Shown piece after piece: positions 1 through 8,454 of a stretch of DNA of 12,665 bases. Both the position numbers and the translations under genes were made by a program. This DNA is from Neisseriaceae bacterium (GTDB taxonomy: Bacteria > Pseudomonadota > Gammaproteobacteria > Burkholderiales > UBA11063), in the NCBI GenBank assembly GCA_947470205.1, contig CANISK010000021.1:1-12665 (forward strand), in the 5' to 3' direction. Position 1 is the first letter of the stretch. Every line of letters starts with the position of its first letter. Below the pieces are notes generated by a model. It ran no database searches, was not told the DNA's origin, and worked only from the letters and a program-made list of their open reading frames with translations.

Positions 1-185
1 ATAAGGGTTATGCAGCTGGATTATTGGGTTTTATTCAATTGGTCGTGGCATCCATATCCTCTAGTGTTATTGGTCCTGTGAGTTCAAATAGAATTGATTA
101 TATGGGGCTATACATATTAGTAACAACTCTTATTGGCGGAATATCATTCTACTGGTTAAAAATTATAAAACAACCAAAGATTTAA
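1..185 (+). CDS. MFS transporter, probable Bcr/CflA-type drug efflux (C-terminal fragment)
   Basis: This is the last 60 codons of a gene whose beginning lies outside the window. The frame starts at base 3 and stops at TAA 183-185. The fragment reads as two hydrophobic membrane segments (about fragment residues 4-25 and 34-52) with a short basic tail ending KQPKI. The stretch AAGLLGFIQLVVASISSSVIG resembles the 'A-x-ALLGFLQF' segment of Bcr/CflA drug:H+ antiporters of the major facilitator superfamily, which sit in the inner membrane and export small molecules. The gene converges on ubiG with a 61-base gap. Membership of a polytopic transporter is fairly safe; the Bcr/CflA subgroup is a judgement from one short motif, and the substrate cannot be told. 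Confidence 0.6.
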   Translation, partial: KGYAAGLLGFIQLVVASISSSVIGPVSSNRIDYMGLYILVTTLIGGISFYWLKIIKQPKI

Positions 186-190
186 GCTTA

Positions 191-228
191 TTTTTAGCGG
201 TTAGCTCTAAAAAATTATTAAATTTTTT
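191..228. terminator. AT-rich hairpin region between convergent genes, possible bidirectional terminator
   Basis: Two overlapping inverted repeats lie between the converging transporter and ubiG stop codons. TTTTTAG (191-197) pairs with CTAAAAA (207-213) around a 9-base loop, and AAAAAATT (209-216) pairs with AATTTTTT (221-228) around ATTA. T-runs exist on both strands, so either structure could end transcription. The stems are almost purely A/T and the U-run is partly inside the stem, so the call rests mainly on position. Confidence 0.4.
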
Positions 229-246
229 CTTATCCAAAAGTACACA

Positions 247-933
247 CTAATTCAAACTAGCACACACCATATAATTCACATTAATATCATTGGTGATTTT
301 TGCAATTTGTGTTAAGGGATTATATGATAACCCCTTAATATCAGTCATCTGTAAATTGTATTTACTTAACATATGACGTAAATCAGACGGGCGGATAAAT
401 TTTTCATAATTATGGGTACCTTTAGGGAGGAGCTTTAAGATATACTCCGCAATCAACACACCAAATAAATAACTTTTTAGTGTTTTATCTAATGTAGATA
501 AAAAAATTATTCCATTGGGTTTTAATAATTTGGCACAATTAGATATAATATATTCTGGATTATCAACGTGTTCTAAAATTTCCATGCAAGTTATTACATC
601 ATATGATTGTGTATGATGATTAGCAAATTCTACAATATCAATACATTGATAATCAATATCCAAATTACTTTCTAATAAATGCATTTTAGCAACATTAATA
701 GACTGGGGAGCTAAATCAATTCCAGTGACTATGCCCCCATTAAGAGCTAGTCTCTCCGTTAATATTCCACCGCCACAACCCACATCTAAAATTTTTTTAT
801 TAGTTAAATTTGTATGAGATTGGATAAATTGCATACGAGTGGGATTAATATGGTGCAATGTCTTAAATTTACCATCTATATCCCACCATTCATGTGCCAT
901 GTTATCAAATTTTTTTATTTCCTGTAGATTCAT
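247..933 (-). CDS. ubiG: Ubiquinone biosynthesis O-methyltransferase UbiG
   Basis: UbiG performs both S-adenosylmethionine-dependent O-methylations of ubiquinone synthesis and works at the inner membrane. The 228 residues are close to the usual 230-240. The class I methyltransferase fold shows motif I DVGCGGG at residues 50-56, the acidic end of strand 2 at GID (71-73), and the CMEILEHV segment at 116-123. UbiG-specific stretches include EWWDIDG (15-21), LHHINPTR (26-33), AEYILKLLPKGTH (162-174) and SYNPLT (203-208), all matching the family in order. The ATG at 931-933 starts 12 bases after the tolQ stop. No clear Shine-Dalgarno lies just before it, so translation may depend on coupling to tolQ. 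It is the last gene of the minus-strand series. Presence implies ubiquinone-based respiration. Confidence 0.95.
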   Translation of the reverse strand: MNLQEIKKFDNMAHEWWDIDGKFKTLHHINPTRMQFIQSHTNLTNKKILDVGCGGGILTERLALNGGIVTGIDLAPQSINVAKMHLLESNLDIDYQCIDIVEFANHHTQSYDVITCMEILEHVDNPEYIISNCAKLLKPNGIIFLSTLDKTLKSYLFGVLIAEYILKLLPKGTHNYEKFIRPSDLRHMLSKYNLQMTDIKGLSYNPLTQIAKITNDINVNYMVCASLN

Positions 934-945
934 GGTTATTTTTTA

Positions 946-1650
946 TTACATACCTTCGTTATCATTGTTAATGTTGGTATTATTGGCAATTTTGCGGTTG
1001 ATCATGTTTAAAAAGTCATTCCCAAAATGATTCATTTTATTGTTTAACTGATCTATTTGCGTGGTAAATTTATTGTAAAATATGTATGCAGGAATTGCCA
1101 CAAATAAACCAATTGCAGTTGCAACCAAAGCCTCTGCAATGCCAGGTGCGACACTGGATAAAGTTGCTTGCCCTTGGTTGCTAAGTCCAATAAAAGCATG
1201 CATAATACCCCATACAGTACCGAGTAAACCAATATAAGGACTTACAGAGCCAAATGTTGCAAGACTAGATATCCTATGCTCATATTTATCTATTTCAGAA
1301 TTTATGGTGGAGGTCATGGTGCGTTCAATATTTTCAAGGATAATTTCAGGGTTTTTTATATTTTGTTTATGAAGTTTGTTGTATTCATTAATACCTTGAT
1401 AAAATATCTCAGTTACAGTGTGTTTATTGGATTGTGCACTAATGGTGGTATATAATGTGGATATATTAGTTGCATTCGCAAATTGTCTTAAAAATGAATT
1501 TGTAGAGATATTGGCATGAGTAATTGATAACCATTTATTGATAATAATCCCCCAAGACACAATGGAGAAAAATAATAAAATACCAATAACCAATTGAACC
1601 ACAAAACTCGCATTTAAGATTAATTGTATAATGGATAATTCTTGTTGCAT
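946..1650 (-). CDS. tolQ: Tol-Pal system proton-channel protein TolQ
   Basis: TolQ is an inner-membrane protein that, with TolR, uses the proton motive force to energise TolA and keep the outer membrane attached during division. The 234-residue protein has three expected membrane helices: about 15-37, 133-153 and 166-190. The core GSVSPYIGLLGTVWGIMHAF (134-153) and VAPGIAEALVATAIGLFVAI (167-186) is the MotA/TolQ/ExbB signature. The SVSPYIGLLGTVWGIMHAFI wording and N-terminal FFSIVSWGIIINKW favour TolQ over ExbB. I chose the ATG at 1648-1650 because AGGA (1660-1663, minus strand) sits 9 bases upstream and it follows the purD stop by 4 bases; a longer reading frame from 1728 would overlap purD and add a tail without homology. 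Oddly, ubiG rather than tolR follows. The C-terminus is asparagine-rich. Confidence 0.9.
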   Translation of the reverse strand: MQQELSIIQLILNASFVVQLVIGILLFFSIVSWGIIINKWLSITHANISTNSFLRQFANATNISTLYTTISAQSNKHTVTEIFYQGINEYNKLHKQNIKNPEIILENIERTMTSTINSEIDKYEHRISSLATFGSVSPYIGLLGTVWGIMHAFIGLSNQGQATLSSVAPGIAEALVATAIGLFVAIPAYIFYNKFTTQIDQLNNKMNHFGNDFLNMINRKIANNTNINNDNEGM

Positions 1651-1654
1651 AGTA

Positions 1655-2929
1655 TTATTTCCTATAATCAAATGGGATATCAGTTCTATATTGCATGTCT
1701 TGAAAGTGTAATTTGTGAATTGTATCATATACTAGAGATTTAGCATCAGTAGTTTTTTCATTTAAGCCTACCACACATAAAACTCGCCCAGCATTCGTGT
1801 AAACATGATTATCTTTCATGACCGTGCCTGCATGAAATACTTTTATAGTATTATCATTATTAATATCATTAAGGCCAGAAATAAGTAGGGGTGTGCTAGT
1901 TTTATATGGATAATCAGGGTGACACAACACCACCCCCAATGCGTGTTTTTCACTCCATATTGGTGTGATTTGATTTAATGTTCCATGCACTCCATGTTCC
2001 ATTAACTCAATAAAATCAGACTCTAAACGCATTAAAATAGCTTGAGTTTCAGGGTCTCCCAGTCTACAGTTAAACTCCAACACTTTAATTTGTTGATTTT
2101 TATCCACCATAATCCCAGCATATAAAAACCCCGTATACGTATGACCCTGATTTTTCATGCCATTAATCACTGGTGAAATTACTCTTTGCATTATTTCACT
2201 TGACAGTTGGTCATTGAGAATTGGAGAAGGGGATATTGCACCCATTCCACCGGTATTTGGCCCTTTGTTATCGTTCAATAAACGTTTATGGTCTTGAGAG
2301 CTTGGAAGGGGGATTATAGTATTGCCATCAACCATAACAATAAAGCTTGCCTCTATTCCGTCAATACACTCTTCAATCACCACTCTAGAATTTTGCTCTC
2401 CAAATATTTTTTGCTCAAAAATATCGTTTAAGAAATCCAATGCCTCATTTTTATTGTCAGTTACCAATACACCTTTTCCAGCCGCAATTCCATCTGCTTT
2501 AATCACAAGTCTACTCACCATATGTTTTTCAATATAACTAGTAGCATCAATTAGATTATCAAATATTTCATACTGTGCGGTTGGAATATTATTTTTTATC
2601 ATAAATTCTTTAGCAAAAGCCTTGGAAGTCTCAAGCTGTGCACAAAATTTATCTGGTCCCCATATTTTTAAATTATGAGCGCGAAATTCATCTACAATAC
2701 CAAGCGCAAGAGGTAATTCAGGGCCCACAATGGTGAAATCAATGTTATTGGATATTGCATATGCGACCAATTCATCTACTTTAGTGATATTAACATTAAT
2801 TATTTTATCTTCTAAGCCAGTCCCAGCATTGCCGGGTGCTATAATTACTTGTGTACATTTTGGAGATTGGGCAAGTCTCCATGCAATTGCGTGTTCACGC
2901 CCACCAGAACCAATAACTAGTATTTTCAT
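1655..2929 (-). CDS. purD: Phosphoribosylamine-glycine ligase (GARS)
   Basis: PurD catalyses the ATP-dependent joining of glycine to 5-phosphoribosylamine, the second step of de novo purine synthesis, in the cytosol. At 424 residues it is full length (E. coli about 429). The N-terminal domain begins MKILVIGSGGREHA with the family GGREHA motif at 9-14. The ATP-grasp region shows VIKADGIAAGKGV (142-154), EECIDGIEASFI (186-197), and SSQDHKR (210-216). GPNTGGMGAISPSP (223-236) and the metal-binding EFNCRLGDPETQ (285-296) follow, with the C-terminal domain after them. The ATG at 2927-2929 has AAGGA four bases upstream. It lies 11 bases after fumC and 4 before tolQ. purH, a frequent partner, is not next to it here. 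Confidence 0.98.
   Translation of the reverse strand: MKILVIGSGGREHAIAWRLAQSPKCTQVIIAPGNAGTGLEDKIINVNITKVDELVAYAISNNIDFTIVGPELPLALGIVDEFRAHNLKIWGPDKFCAQLETSKAFAKEFMIKNNIPTAQYEIFDNLIDATSYIEKHMVSRLVIKADGIAAGKGVLVTDNKNEALDFLNDIFEQKIFGEQNSRVVIEECIDGIEASFIVMVDGNTIIPLPSSQDHKRLLNDNKGPNTGGMGAISPSPILNDQLSSEIMQRVISPVINGMKNQGHTYTGFLYAGIMVDKNQQIKVLEFNCRLGDPETQAILMRLESDFIELMEHGVHGTLNQITPIWSEKHALGVVLCHPDYPYKTSTPLLISGLNDINNDNTIKVFHAGTVMKDNHVYTNAGRVLCVVGLNEKTTDAKSLVYDTIHKLHFQDMQYRTDIPFDYRK
1660..1663 (-). promoter_or_regulatory. Ribosome binding site of tolQ
   Basis: AGGA on the minus strand, inside the last codons of purD, is 9 bases from the ATG at 1650. It decides for the 234-residue tolQ over an upstream in-frame ATG at 1728 and suggests translational coupling to purD. 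Confidence 0.65.
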
Positions 2930-2940
2930 AGTATCCTTAA

Positions 2941-4329
2941 TTAAATCATATACTTAGGTTGCACCCACTCATCAAACTCTTCGCTTGTCACAAACCCCAG
3001 TGACAGTGCGGCTTCTTTTAGTGTTGTACCTTCTTTGTGGGCAAGTTTTGCAATTTTTGCTGCTTTTTCATATCCAATATGAGTATTTAATGCCGTTACT
3101 AACATTAAAGACTTATTTAATAATTCATTAATACGTGTTATATTTGGAGTGATCCCAATCACACAGTGGTCATGTAGACTATGTATCCCATCACACAATA
3201 AACGAGCGCTCTGTAAAAAGTTATGTATCATCATTGGCTTAAATACGTTTAACTCAAAGTTTCCCATCGAGCCACCAACATTAATCGCAACATCATTACC
3301 AATCACTTGTGCACATAACATGGTCATTGCCTCACATTGCGTGGGGTTTACCTTACCGGGCATTATAGAGCTCCCCGGTTCGTTTTCAGGGATATTAATT
3401 TCACCAATACCACAACGAGGACCACTTGCGAGAAAACGAATATCATTGGATATTTTCATAAGACTACATGCCAATGTCTTGAGTGTTCCGTGTGCGTGCA
3501 CTATAGCGTCATTTGCTGCTAATGCTTCAAATTTATTAGGTGCAGTTACAAAGGGTAATTTGGTGATTTTAGCAATTTCATCTGCCACAGTGATTGCATA
3601 TTTTGGATGGGTATTTAATCCAGTGCCAACGGCAGTTCCACCAAGGGCTATTTCATATAAATGAGGGAGTGCATTTTCAATATGTTTAATTGCATTGGAT
3701 AACTGGGTAGCCCAGCCAGATATCTCTTGCCCTAAAGTTAAAGGTGTGGCATCTTGCAAATGTGTGCGTCCAATTTTAATAATATCATTAAATTCGGTGC
3801 TTTTATTCACTAAAGTACTGTGTAATTTTTTAATTGCAGGAATGAGGTATTCATGTAAATAACAAGTCGCTGCAATACTCATTGCAGTTGGGAATGTATC
3901 ATTGGAAGATTGACTTTTATTTACATCATCATTAGGGTGGATAGTTTTTGTATCTAAATTGTCATGAAGTATAATATTAGCACGGTTAGCAACCACTTCA
4001 TTTAAGTTCATGTTAGTTTGTGTACCAGAGCCAGTTTGCCATATTGCAAGGGGAAATTCATCATCGTGTTGATTATTAATAATCTCATCACACGCCATTA
4101 CAATTGCGTTGGTTTTATTTGTCTCCAATAAATTTAATTGGTTATTGGTAATAGCTGAAGCTTTTTTTACAATTGCAAACGCAGTTATCAAATTTTTCGG
4201 CATTTTTTCAGTAGAGATTTTAAAATTTTCTAAAGAACGTTGTGTTTGTGCCCCCCAGAGTTTATCACTTGGCACTTTTATTTCACCGAAAGTATCATGT
4301 TCAATTCGGTAATTAGTTTTATTTTCCAA
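2941..4329 (-). CDS. fumC: Class II fumarate hydratase (fumarase C), TTG start
   Basis: FumC is the oxygen-stable, iron-free fumarase that interconverts fumarate and (S)-malate in the TCA cycle, normally a homotetramer. The 462 residues match the usual length. Landmarks in order are [12 protein letters not shown] (21-32), the substrate-binding [10 protein letters not shown] (99-108), [10 protein letters not shown] (141-150), [12 protein letters not shown] (187-198) with the catalytic histidine at about 190, and the superfamily signature [11 protein letters not shown] (319-329) on the mobile loop. Argininosuccinate lyase and aspartase share the last motif, but the other segments are fumarase. 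The start is TTG (4327-4329): AAAGGA sits 7 bases upstream and homology begins immediately with [15 protein letters not shown]. The permease stop is 3 bases away, so the two are probably translationally coupled. Confidence 0.97.
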   Translation of the reverse strand: MENKTNYRIEHDTFGEIKVPSDKLWGAQTQRSLENFKISTEKMPKNLITAFAIVKKASAITNNQLNLLETNKTNAIVMACDEIINNQHDDEFPLAIWQTGSGTQTNMNLNEVVANRANIILHDNLDTKTIHPNDDVNKSQSSNDTFPTAMSIAATCYLHEYLIPAIKKLHSTLVNKSTEFNDIIKIGRTHLQDATPLTLGQEISGWATQLSNAIKHIENALPHLYEIALGGTAVGTGLNTHPKYAITVADEIAKITKLPFVTAPNKFEALAANDAIVHAHGTLKTLACSLMKISNDIRFLASGPRCGIGEINIPENEPGSSIMPGKVNPTQCEAMTMLCAQVIGNDVAINVGGSMGNFELNVFKPMMIHNFLQSARLLCDGIHSLHDHCVIGITPNITRINELLNKSLMLVTALNTHIGYEKAAKIAKLAHKEGTTLKEAALSLGFVTSEEFDEWVQPKYMI

Positions 4330-4332
4330 TTT

Positions 4333-5733
4333 TTAATCCTTTGAAATGCGAAATAATGATGTAAATATTTTATGTCCAATATATAGAATAAAAAATAATA
4401 TCACTGATGAATAAATCATGAGAAAGTCAATTATTGTATAGTGTTGTCCCAGCGTAATAAACTGCGCAAGCATAATTAACACAATCATCACCATAGATAT
4501 CACCTGTGCAAATGGATAAAATTTAGCTTTATATTTCAATATCCCAACACCACCCAAGTGGGGTAAGAAGTTTTTTCTAAATTTATAATGACTAAGAGCA
4601 ATTCCAAACCATGCCAAAAAACCACACAGTGAGGATATTTGTACCAAATAAGTAAAAACTACACCATTGCCCACTAAAGATGATATAAAAACCGTAGAGC
4701 CAATACATGCAGTTAAAATGAGAGCTATTATTGGTACACCGTTTTTATTGAGAGAAGTGATGAAATTTGGTGCTTGTTTATTTTTGCCAAGGTACCATAA
4801 AATTCTAGTTGCCGAATACATGCTAGCATTAGCAGCTGAAATCAATGCAAATAAAATCACCAAATTAATAAATGAAGCCGCATATTTGCCGATGTAGTTA
4901 CTAAATACAAGTGTATATGGACTCATATGAACATTATCTTGACTTGCTAAATTTGGATTATTGTATGCAATTAATAAACTAATTACCCCAATTGATAATA
5001 TGTAAAATAATGTTAAACGCCAAAATACAAGTTTAATAGCATTTGGGATACTTGTTTCAGGATTTTTTGTTTCTCCAGATGCAACCCCAATGAGCTCAGT
5101 GCCTTGAAAAGAGAACCCAGCAAAGAGAAATACTGAGATAAATCCAAACCATCCATTATTAAATGGTGCATTTTGAATACTCCAATTTTTTATTCCAAAC
5201 TGAGGTTGGTGAATAATGGTCGCTATACCAAGTACTATAAATAAAATAATAACAGCAACTTTAACAAAAGATAACCAACATTCTATCTCACCATACATTT
5301 TTACAGAGAAGATATTAACGATAAATATAACAATAAAAAATAATAAAGAAAACCAAATTGGATTAATAGTTGGGAACCAAAATTCCACCACCAAAGAAGC
5401 TGCAGATATTTCAGCAGCAATGGTAATTGCCCAGTTAAACCAATAGTTATATCCCATGGCAAATCCAAATGATTTACCAACATATAAATTGGAATATTCA
5501 CAAAGTGAACCTGATGTTGGTTTATAGGTGCTCATTTCCCCCAGACTAGTCATAAGAAAATACACAATAAACGCCATTAATATATAAGCGAGCAGCGCTC
5601 CACCAGGGCCACCTACAAATATTGCGTATCCACTGGTAAGAAATATACCAGTACCAATAGATCCACCTATCGCTATCATATTCACATGACGAGATTCTAA
5701 CTGTTGCTTCAGGTTTGATGACATTTTTTGCAT
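4333..5733 (-). CDS. Amino-acid permease, LysP-like (APC superfamily)
   Basis: This is an inner-membrane amino-acid:proton symporter of the AAT branch of the APC superfamily. The 466 residues contain about 12 hydrophobic segments. The first helix carries GGSIGTGIFL (23-32), the substrate-binding motif of APC transporters. The stretches GPGGALLAYILMAFIVYFLM (42-61), TSLGEMSTYKPTSGS (62-76), GFAMGYNYWFNWAITIA (90-106) and GFSFQGTELIGVASGETKNP closely follow E. coli LysP, so lysine is the first substrate to consider; GabP or other relatives cannot be excluded. Two in-frame ATGs compete (5731-5733 and 5722-5724). AAAAAAGG lies 3 bases from the first and 12 from the second, so the start is uncertain by three codons. 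It follows dnaN after 46 bases and leads the permease-fumC-purD-tolQ-ubiG group. Confidence 0.9.
   Translation of the reverse strand: MQKMSSNLKQQLESRHVNMIAIGGSIGTGIFLTSGYAIFVGGPGGALLAYILMAFIVYFLMTSLGEMSTYKPTSGSLCEYSNLYVGKSFGFAMGYNYWFNWAITIAAEISAASLVVEFWFPTINPIWFSLLFFIVIFIVNIFSVKMYGEIECWLSFVKVAVIILFIVLGIATIIHQPQFGIKNWSIQNAPFNNGWFGFISVFLFAGFSFQGTELIGVASGETKNPETSIPNAIKLVFWRLTLFYILSIGVISLLIAYNNPNLASQDNVHMSPYTLVFSNYIGKYAASFINLVILFALISAANASMYSATRILWYLGKNKQAPNFITSLNKNGVPIIALILTACIGSTVFISSLVGNGVVFTYLVQISSLCGFLAWFGIALSHYKFRKNFLPHLGGVGILKYKAKFYPFAQVISMVMIVLIMLAQFITLGQHYTIIDFLMIYSSVILFFILYIGHKIFTSLFRISKD
4337..4342 (-). promoter_or_regulatory. Ribosome binding site that fixes the TTG start of fumC
   Basis: AAAGGA on the minus strand lies inside the last codons of the permease gene and is 7 bases from the TTG at 4329. 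No in-frame ATG with comparable spacing covers the conserved N-terminus. Confidence 0.7.
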
Positions 5734-5779
5734 TTACCTTTTTTAGAAATTGTAAAGATGCTAAGTGGTGTTGTGGAAT

Positions 5780-6889
5780 CTACATTCTAAGTGGCATAAG
5801 TACTGCCATAAAATCAAGCTGCTCGGGCACGGTTATCAATATGCTACGCTTTTCATCAAATAATGCAAATTGTAAAAATTCGGCCGTGCTATTGTTTAGT
5901 AAATCTCTTACATAGAGTAAGTTAAAAGTTATCTGTATGGAGATGTTATCATATACCACTTCAATTTCATCTTGAGATGTTTCATCATCTTCATTGGTGC
6001 ATGATATAGATAATTTATTATTAAAAAATTGTGCGGTTAAGGTTTTTACCTTGTCAGAGCCAATAACAGATACTCGCTCTACAGCATGTAATAATTGCAC
6101 TCGATTGATGATGCATATTTTGTCATTGGTAATTGGTATCACACGCTCATATGATGGATATCGACCATCAATAATTTTGGTAAGAAGTTGTCTGTTATCA
6201 CATTCAAAATATACCTGATTGGGAAATATTTTTATTGTTACTAAATTTTCATTGTTATCAAGCAATCTAAAAAGTTCCAAGACACTCTTTTTTGGAAGAA
6301 TGACATGTGCATGTGCAAATTTTTGTGGGCTTAAGTCCGCAGTGGTAAGACCCAATCTATGAGCATCTGTTGCTACTAATTTTAACTTATTGTCACTAGT
6401 CTCAAAAAGCATACCATTTAAAAAGACACGCCCATCTTTATCCGCCATAGCATATTGTATTTGCCATAACATTTGTTTTAATTTGATTTGAGGAATGTGA
6501 AATGTACAGATTTCAGATTCTGATACTTTGAGTAAGGGGTAGCTATCTGCTGGCAATGACTGAATGGTATATTTGATTGCACCAGATGTAATGAGTATTT
6601 TATTATTTTGTTTGGTGAGTGCGATTTGTGTACCATCTGGAATTACTCGCAATATCTCTTGGAGTTTTTTTTGTGGTAGTGTAATTATAAAGTCTTCGCC
6701 CTCAAAGTTTTGCGTTATAGTAATGCATGCTTGTATTTCTAAATCATTCGCAATAATAGTTAGTTGATCGCCATGTTTTTTGATATACACATTGGACAAA
6801 ATCGGCATAGTATGTTTCTTTTCAATAAAACCACCAACCATAGTAAGTGGTTTTAATAACACATCACGATCAAGAGATAATAGCAACAT
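5780..6889 (-). CDS. dnaN: DNA polymerase III beta sliding clamp
   Basis: DnaN forms the ring-shaped dimer that tethers DNA polymerase III and other factors to DNA. The 369 residues match the usual length of about 366-370 and cover three clamp domains. The N-terminus reads LDRDVLLKPLTMVGGFIEKKHTMPILSN, a form typical of Betaproteobacteria. Further landmarks are the LVATDAHRLG segment (about 168-177) of the client-binding pocket, DGRYPSYERVIP (about 237-248), and the C-terminal MPLRM, equivalent to the family's MPMRL ending that lines the pocket. ATG 6887-6889 is preceded by AAGGA at 10 bases. It lies 101 bases after dnaA, long enough for its own promoter. A permease, not the common gyrB or recF, follows. 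Confidence 0.97.
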   Translation of the reverse strand: MLLLSLDRDVLLKPLTMVGGFIEKKHTMPILSNVYIKKHGDQLTIIANDLEIQACITITQNFEGEDFIITLPQKKLQEILRVIPDGTQIALTKQNNKILITSGAIKYTIQSLPADSYPLLKVSESEICTFHIPQIKLKQMLWQIQYAMADKDGRVFLNGMLFETSDNKLKLVATDAHRLGLTTADLSPQKFAHAHVILPKKSVLELFRLLDNNENLVTIKIFPNQVYFECDNRQLLTKIIDGRYPSYERVIPITNDKICIINRVQLLHAVERVSVIGSDKVKTLTAQFFNNKLSISCTNEDDETSQDEIEVVYDNISIQITFNLLYVRDLLNNSTAEFLQFALFDEKRSILITVPEQLDFMAVLMPLRM

Positions 6890-6944
6890 TATATATTGTT
6901 CCTTCTATAGACTGATTTATTAGTAAGCACATAAGGGATAATTT

Positions 6945-6964
6945 TATCTTTAACTATCTTTAAC
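6945..6964. repeat. Tandem 10-base repeat between dnaA and dnaN
   Basis: TATCTTTAAC occurs twice, head to tail and without mismatch (reads GTTAAAGATA twice on the coding strand), about 55 bases upstream of the dnaN start. A very similar block lies at 12633-12652. One helical turn between copies would put two bound proteins on the same DNA face; the function is unknown. Confidence 0.6.
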
Positions 6965-6990
6965 GACATATAAAGCTTAAAGGTAAAGCG

Positions 6991-8403
6991 TCATGAGCTT
7001 AACATTTGTAATAATAGATTATACTCTTTCTCAAATTTGACATCATTTTTTCTAAGCAAAGATACAGTTTTCTGTGCATGTAACACAGTGGTATGATCGC
7101 GTCCACCAAATGCAGTGCCAATAGTGGGTAGACTATATTGAGTTAAATCTTTTGATAGAGACATTCCAATTTGTCTTGGTTTTACAATTATTTGAGTTCT
7201 TTTGGCGGACAATAAATCTGAGAGTTTAATTTTATAGAAATCACAGATTGTTTTTTGAATATCATCAATTGATATATTGCGATTTTCAATTGCTAAGATA
7301 TCTACTAAGGCCTCTTTTGCTATACCAAGACTAATTCCTTTCCCAGAAAAATGTGCTTGATAAACTACTTTATTAAGAGCACCCTCTAGTTCTCGTACAT
7401 TTGATTTTATATTTTGTGCAATAAAAAATGCCACTTCATTGTCTAGGTTGATTTTCATCTGTTCAGCTTTACATTTAATAATCGCTACTCGCATTTCCAA
7501 TTCTGGTGGTTGAATTTCAACCGTAAGACCAGATGCAAAACGAGATATCAGTCTTTCATTAAGATTGTTAATATTTTTCGGATATGTGTCACAAGTCATA
7601 ATAACTTGTTTATTTTTATCTACTAAGGTATTGAAAGTATAGAAAAACTCTTCTTGAGTTTTTGTTTTATCTCCAGCGATAAATTGTATATCATCCATAA
7701 GAAGCAAATCAAGACCGTTATAATATTTTTTAAGTTCATCAAATCCTTGTCGCATAGAAGCTTTTACCACATCTTGTATATAATCATTAGCATGCAAATA
7801 GCGAATTTTAGCTTTGGGATTTTTCTTGGATATTTCATTGCCTATTGCTTGCATTAAATGGGTTTTACCAAGACCAACACCACCATATATAAATAATGGA
7901 TTATGATTTTTATTTCCCGGTTGTTGTGTTACATGTAAACCAATTGCATATGCAAGTTGATTGGAATTGCCCTTTACCAGACTATCAAAAGTGTAGATTT
8001 TGTTTAATTTGGTTGCATGATGTAAACTCTCAATTATTTCTTTATTTAGTGAGCCATTTTTCACTGGTGCATGAGTGATGGATGATTTCACTTTAGATGC
8101 TTCCACTACATTTTTAGTATCCGCGTGCTCATCTGTTTTTGTGGTGGTAAGTTTTAGTTGTGGATTGTTATTAACTAATAACTCACAAGCAATATCTCCA
8201 GTTAGCGATTCTAATGTTTGTCTAATTTTATCCCAATATTTATTTTTTATGTAATCATGCACTAAGCGATTACTGACTATAACTTGAATTTTTTCATGTT
8301 CAAATTTTACCTTTAAATTAACAAGCCAAGTATCGCAAACCTTTTCAGTTAATTGTTCTCTAAGTAAACTTAAGCATTGTTGCCATATAACAGATATTTC
8401 CAC
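6991..8403 (-). CDS. dnaA: Chromosomal replication initiator DnaA, GTG start
   Basis: DnaA binds 9-base boxes at oriC, oligomerises with ATP and melts the origin. The 470 residues show domain I (about 1-75), a short linker, an AAA+ domain from about 135 and a DNA-binding domain IV from about 375. Visible motifs are Walker A GGVGLGKTH (174-182), Walker B LLLMDDIQ (233-240), sensor 1 around VIMTCDTYP (267-275), box VII NERLISRFASGL (282-293) and the DnaA signature GGRDHTTVLHA (433-443). Box-reading residues equivalent to E. coli R399, K415, D433, H434 and T435 are kept (R402, K418, D436, H437, T438), so normal box specificity is expected. The start is GTG (8401-8403) with AAGGA 7 bases upstream; the nearby ATG at 8408 is out of frame. 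Divergent from phaR. Confidence 0.98.
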   Translation of the reverse strand: MEISVIWQQCLSLLREQLTEKVCDTWLVNLKVKFEHEKIQVIVSNRLVHDYIKNKYWDKIRQTLESLTGDIACELLVNNNPQLKLTTTKTDEHADTKNVVEASKVKSSITHAPVKNGSLNKEIIESLHHATKLNKIYTFDSLVKGNSNQLAYAIGLHVTQQPGNKNHNPLFIYGGVGLGKTHLMQAIGNEISKKNPKAKIRYLHANDYIQDVVKASMRQGFDELKKYYNGLDLLLMDDIQFIAGDKTKTQEEFFYTFNTLVDKNKQVIMTCDTYPKNINNLNERLISRFASGLTVEIQPPELEMRVAIIKCKAEQMKINLDNEVAFFIAQNIKSNVRELEGALNKVVYQAHFSGKGISLGIAKEALVDILAIENRNISIDDIQKTICDFYKIKLSDLLSAKRTQIIVKPRQIGMSLSKDLTQYSLPTIGTAFGGRDHTTVLHAQKTVSLLRKNDVKFEKEYNLLLQMLSS

Positions 8404-8404
8404 A
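8396..8404 (+). promoter_or_regulatory. DnaA-box-like 9-mer over the dnaA start codon
   Basis: ATTTCCACA matches TTATCCACA at 7 of 9 positions and includes the conserved CCACA end. It overlaps the dnaA GTG start. An identical 9-mer lies 59 bases to the right. A weak box only; it could serve autoregulation. Confidence 0.25.
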
Positions 8405-8410
8405 GCATAT

Positions 8411-8414
8411 TCCT
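8411..8414 (-). promoter_or_regulatory. Ribosome binding site that fixes the GTG start of dnaA
   Basis: AGGA (within AAAAGGAAT on the minus strand) lies 7 bases from the GTG at 8403. Homology to DnaA domain I begins within a few residues of this codon. Confidence 0.7.
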
Positions 8415-8443
8415 TTTGAATGGATTTTAAAAAGGTAGGGGGT

Positions 8444-8452
8444 ATTTTACCA
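8444..8452 (-). promoter_or_regulatory. Possible extended -10 promoter element for dnaA
   Basis: On the minus strand the sequence TGGTAAAAT fits an extended -10 (TGnTAnAAT), about 40 bases before the dnaA start. No good -35 is visible. The DnaA-box-like 9-mer at 8455-8463 lies just upstream, where a bound protein would interfere with RNA polymerase. Confidence 0.3.
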
Positions 8453-8454
8453 AA

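Noticed and set aside
230..238. TTATCCAAA, an 8/9 match to the DnaA box between the transporter and ubiG
   Set aside because: It lacks the conserved CACA end and stands alone in a convergent gap far from dnaA.
1651..1728. N-terminal extension of tolQ from an ATG at 1728
   Set aside because: It would overlap purD, has no TolQ-like sequence, and the ATG at 1650 has a well-placed AGGA.
2100..2108. TTATCCACC, an 8/9 match to the DnaA box
   Set aside because: It lies inside the purD coding region, is alone, and one such match in several kilobases of AT-rich DNA is expected by chance.
2322..2537. Open frame on the strand opposite purD, and similar frames opposite fumC, dnaN and the permease
   Set aside because: They are antisense shadows of well-identified genes, with no protein family resemblance and no ribosome sites.
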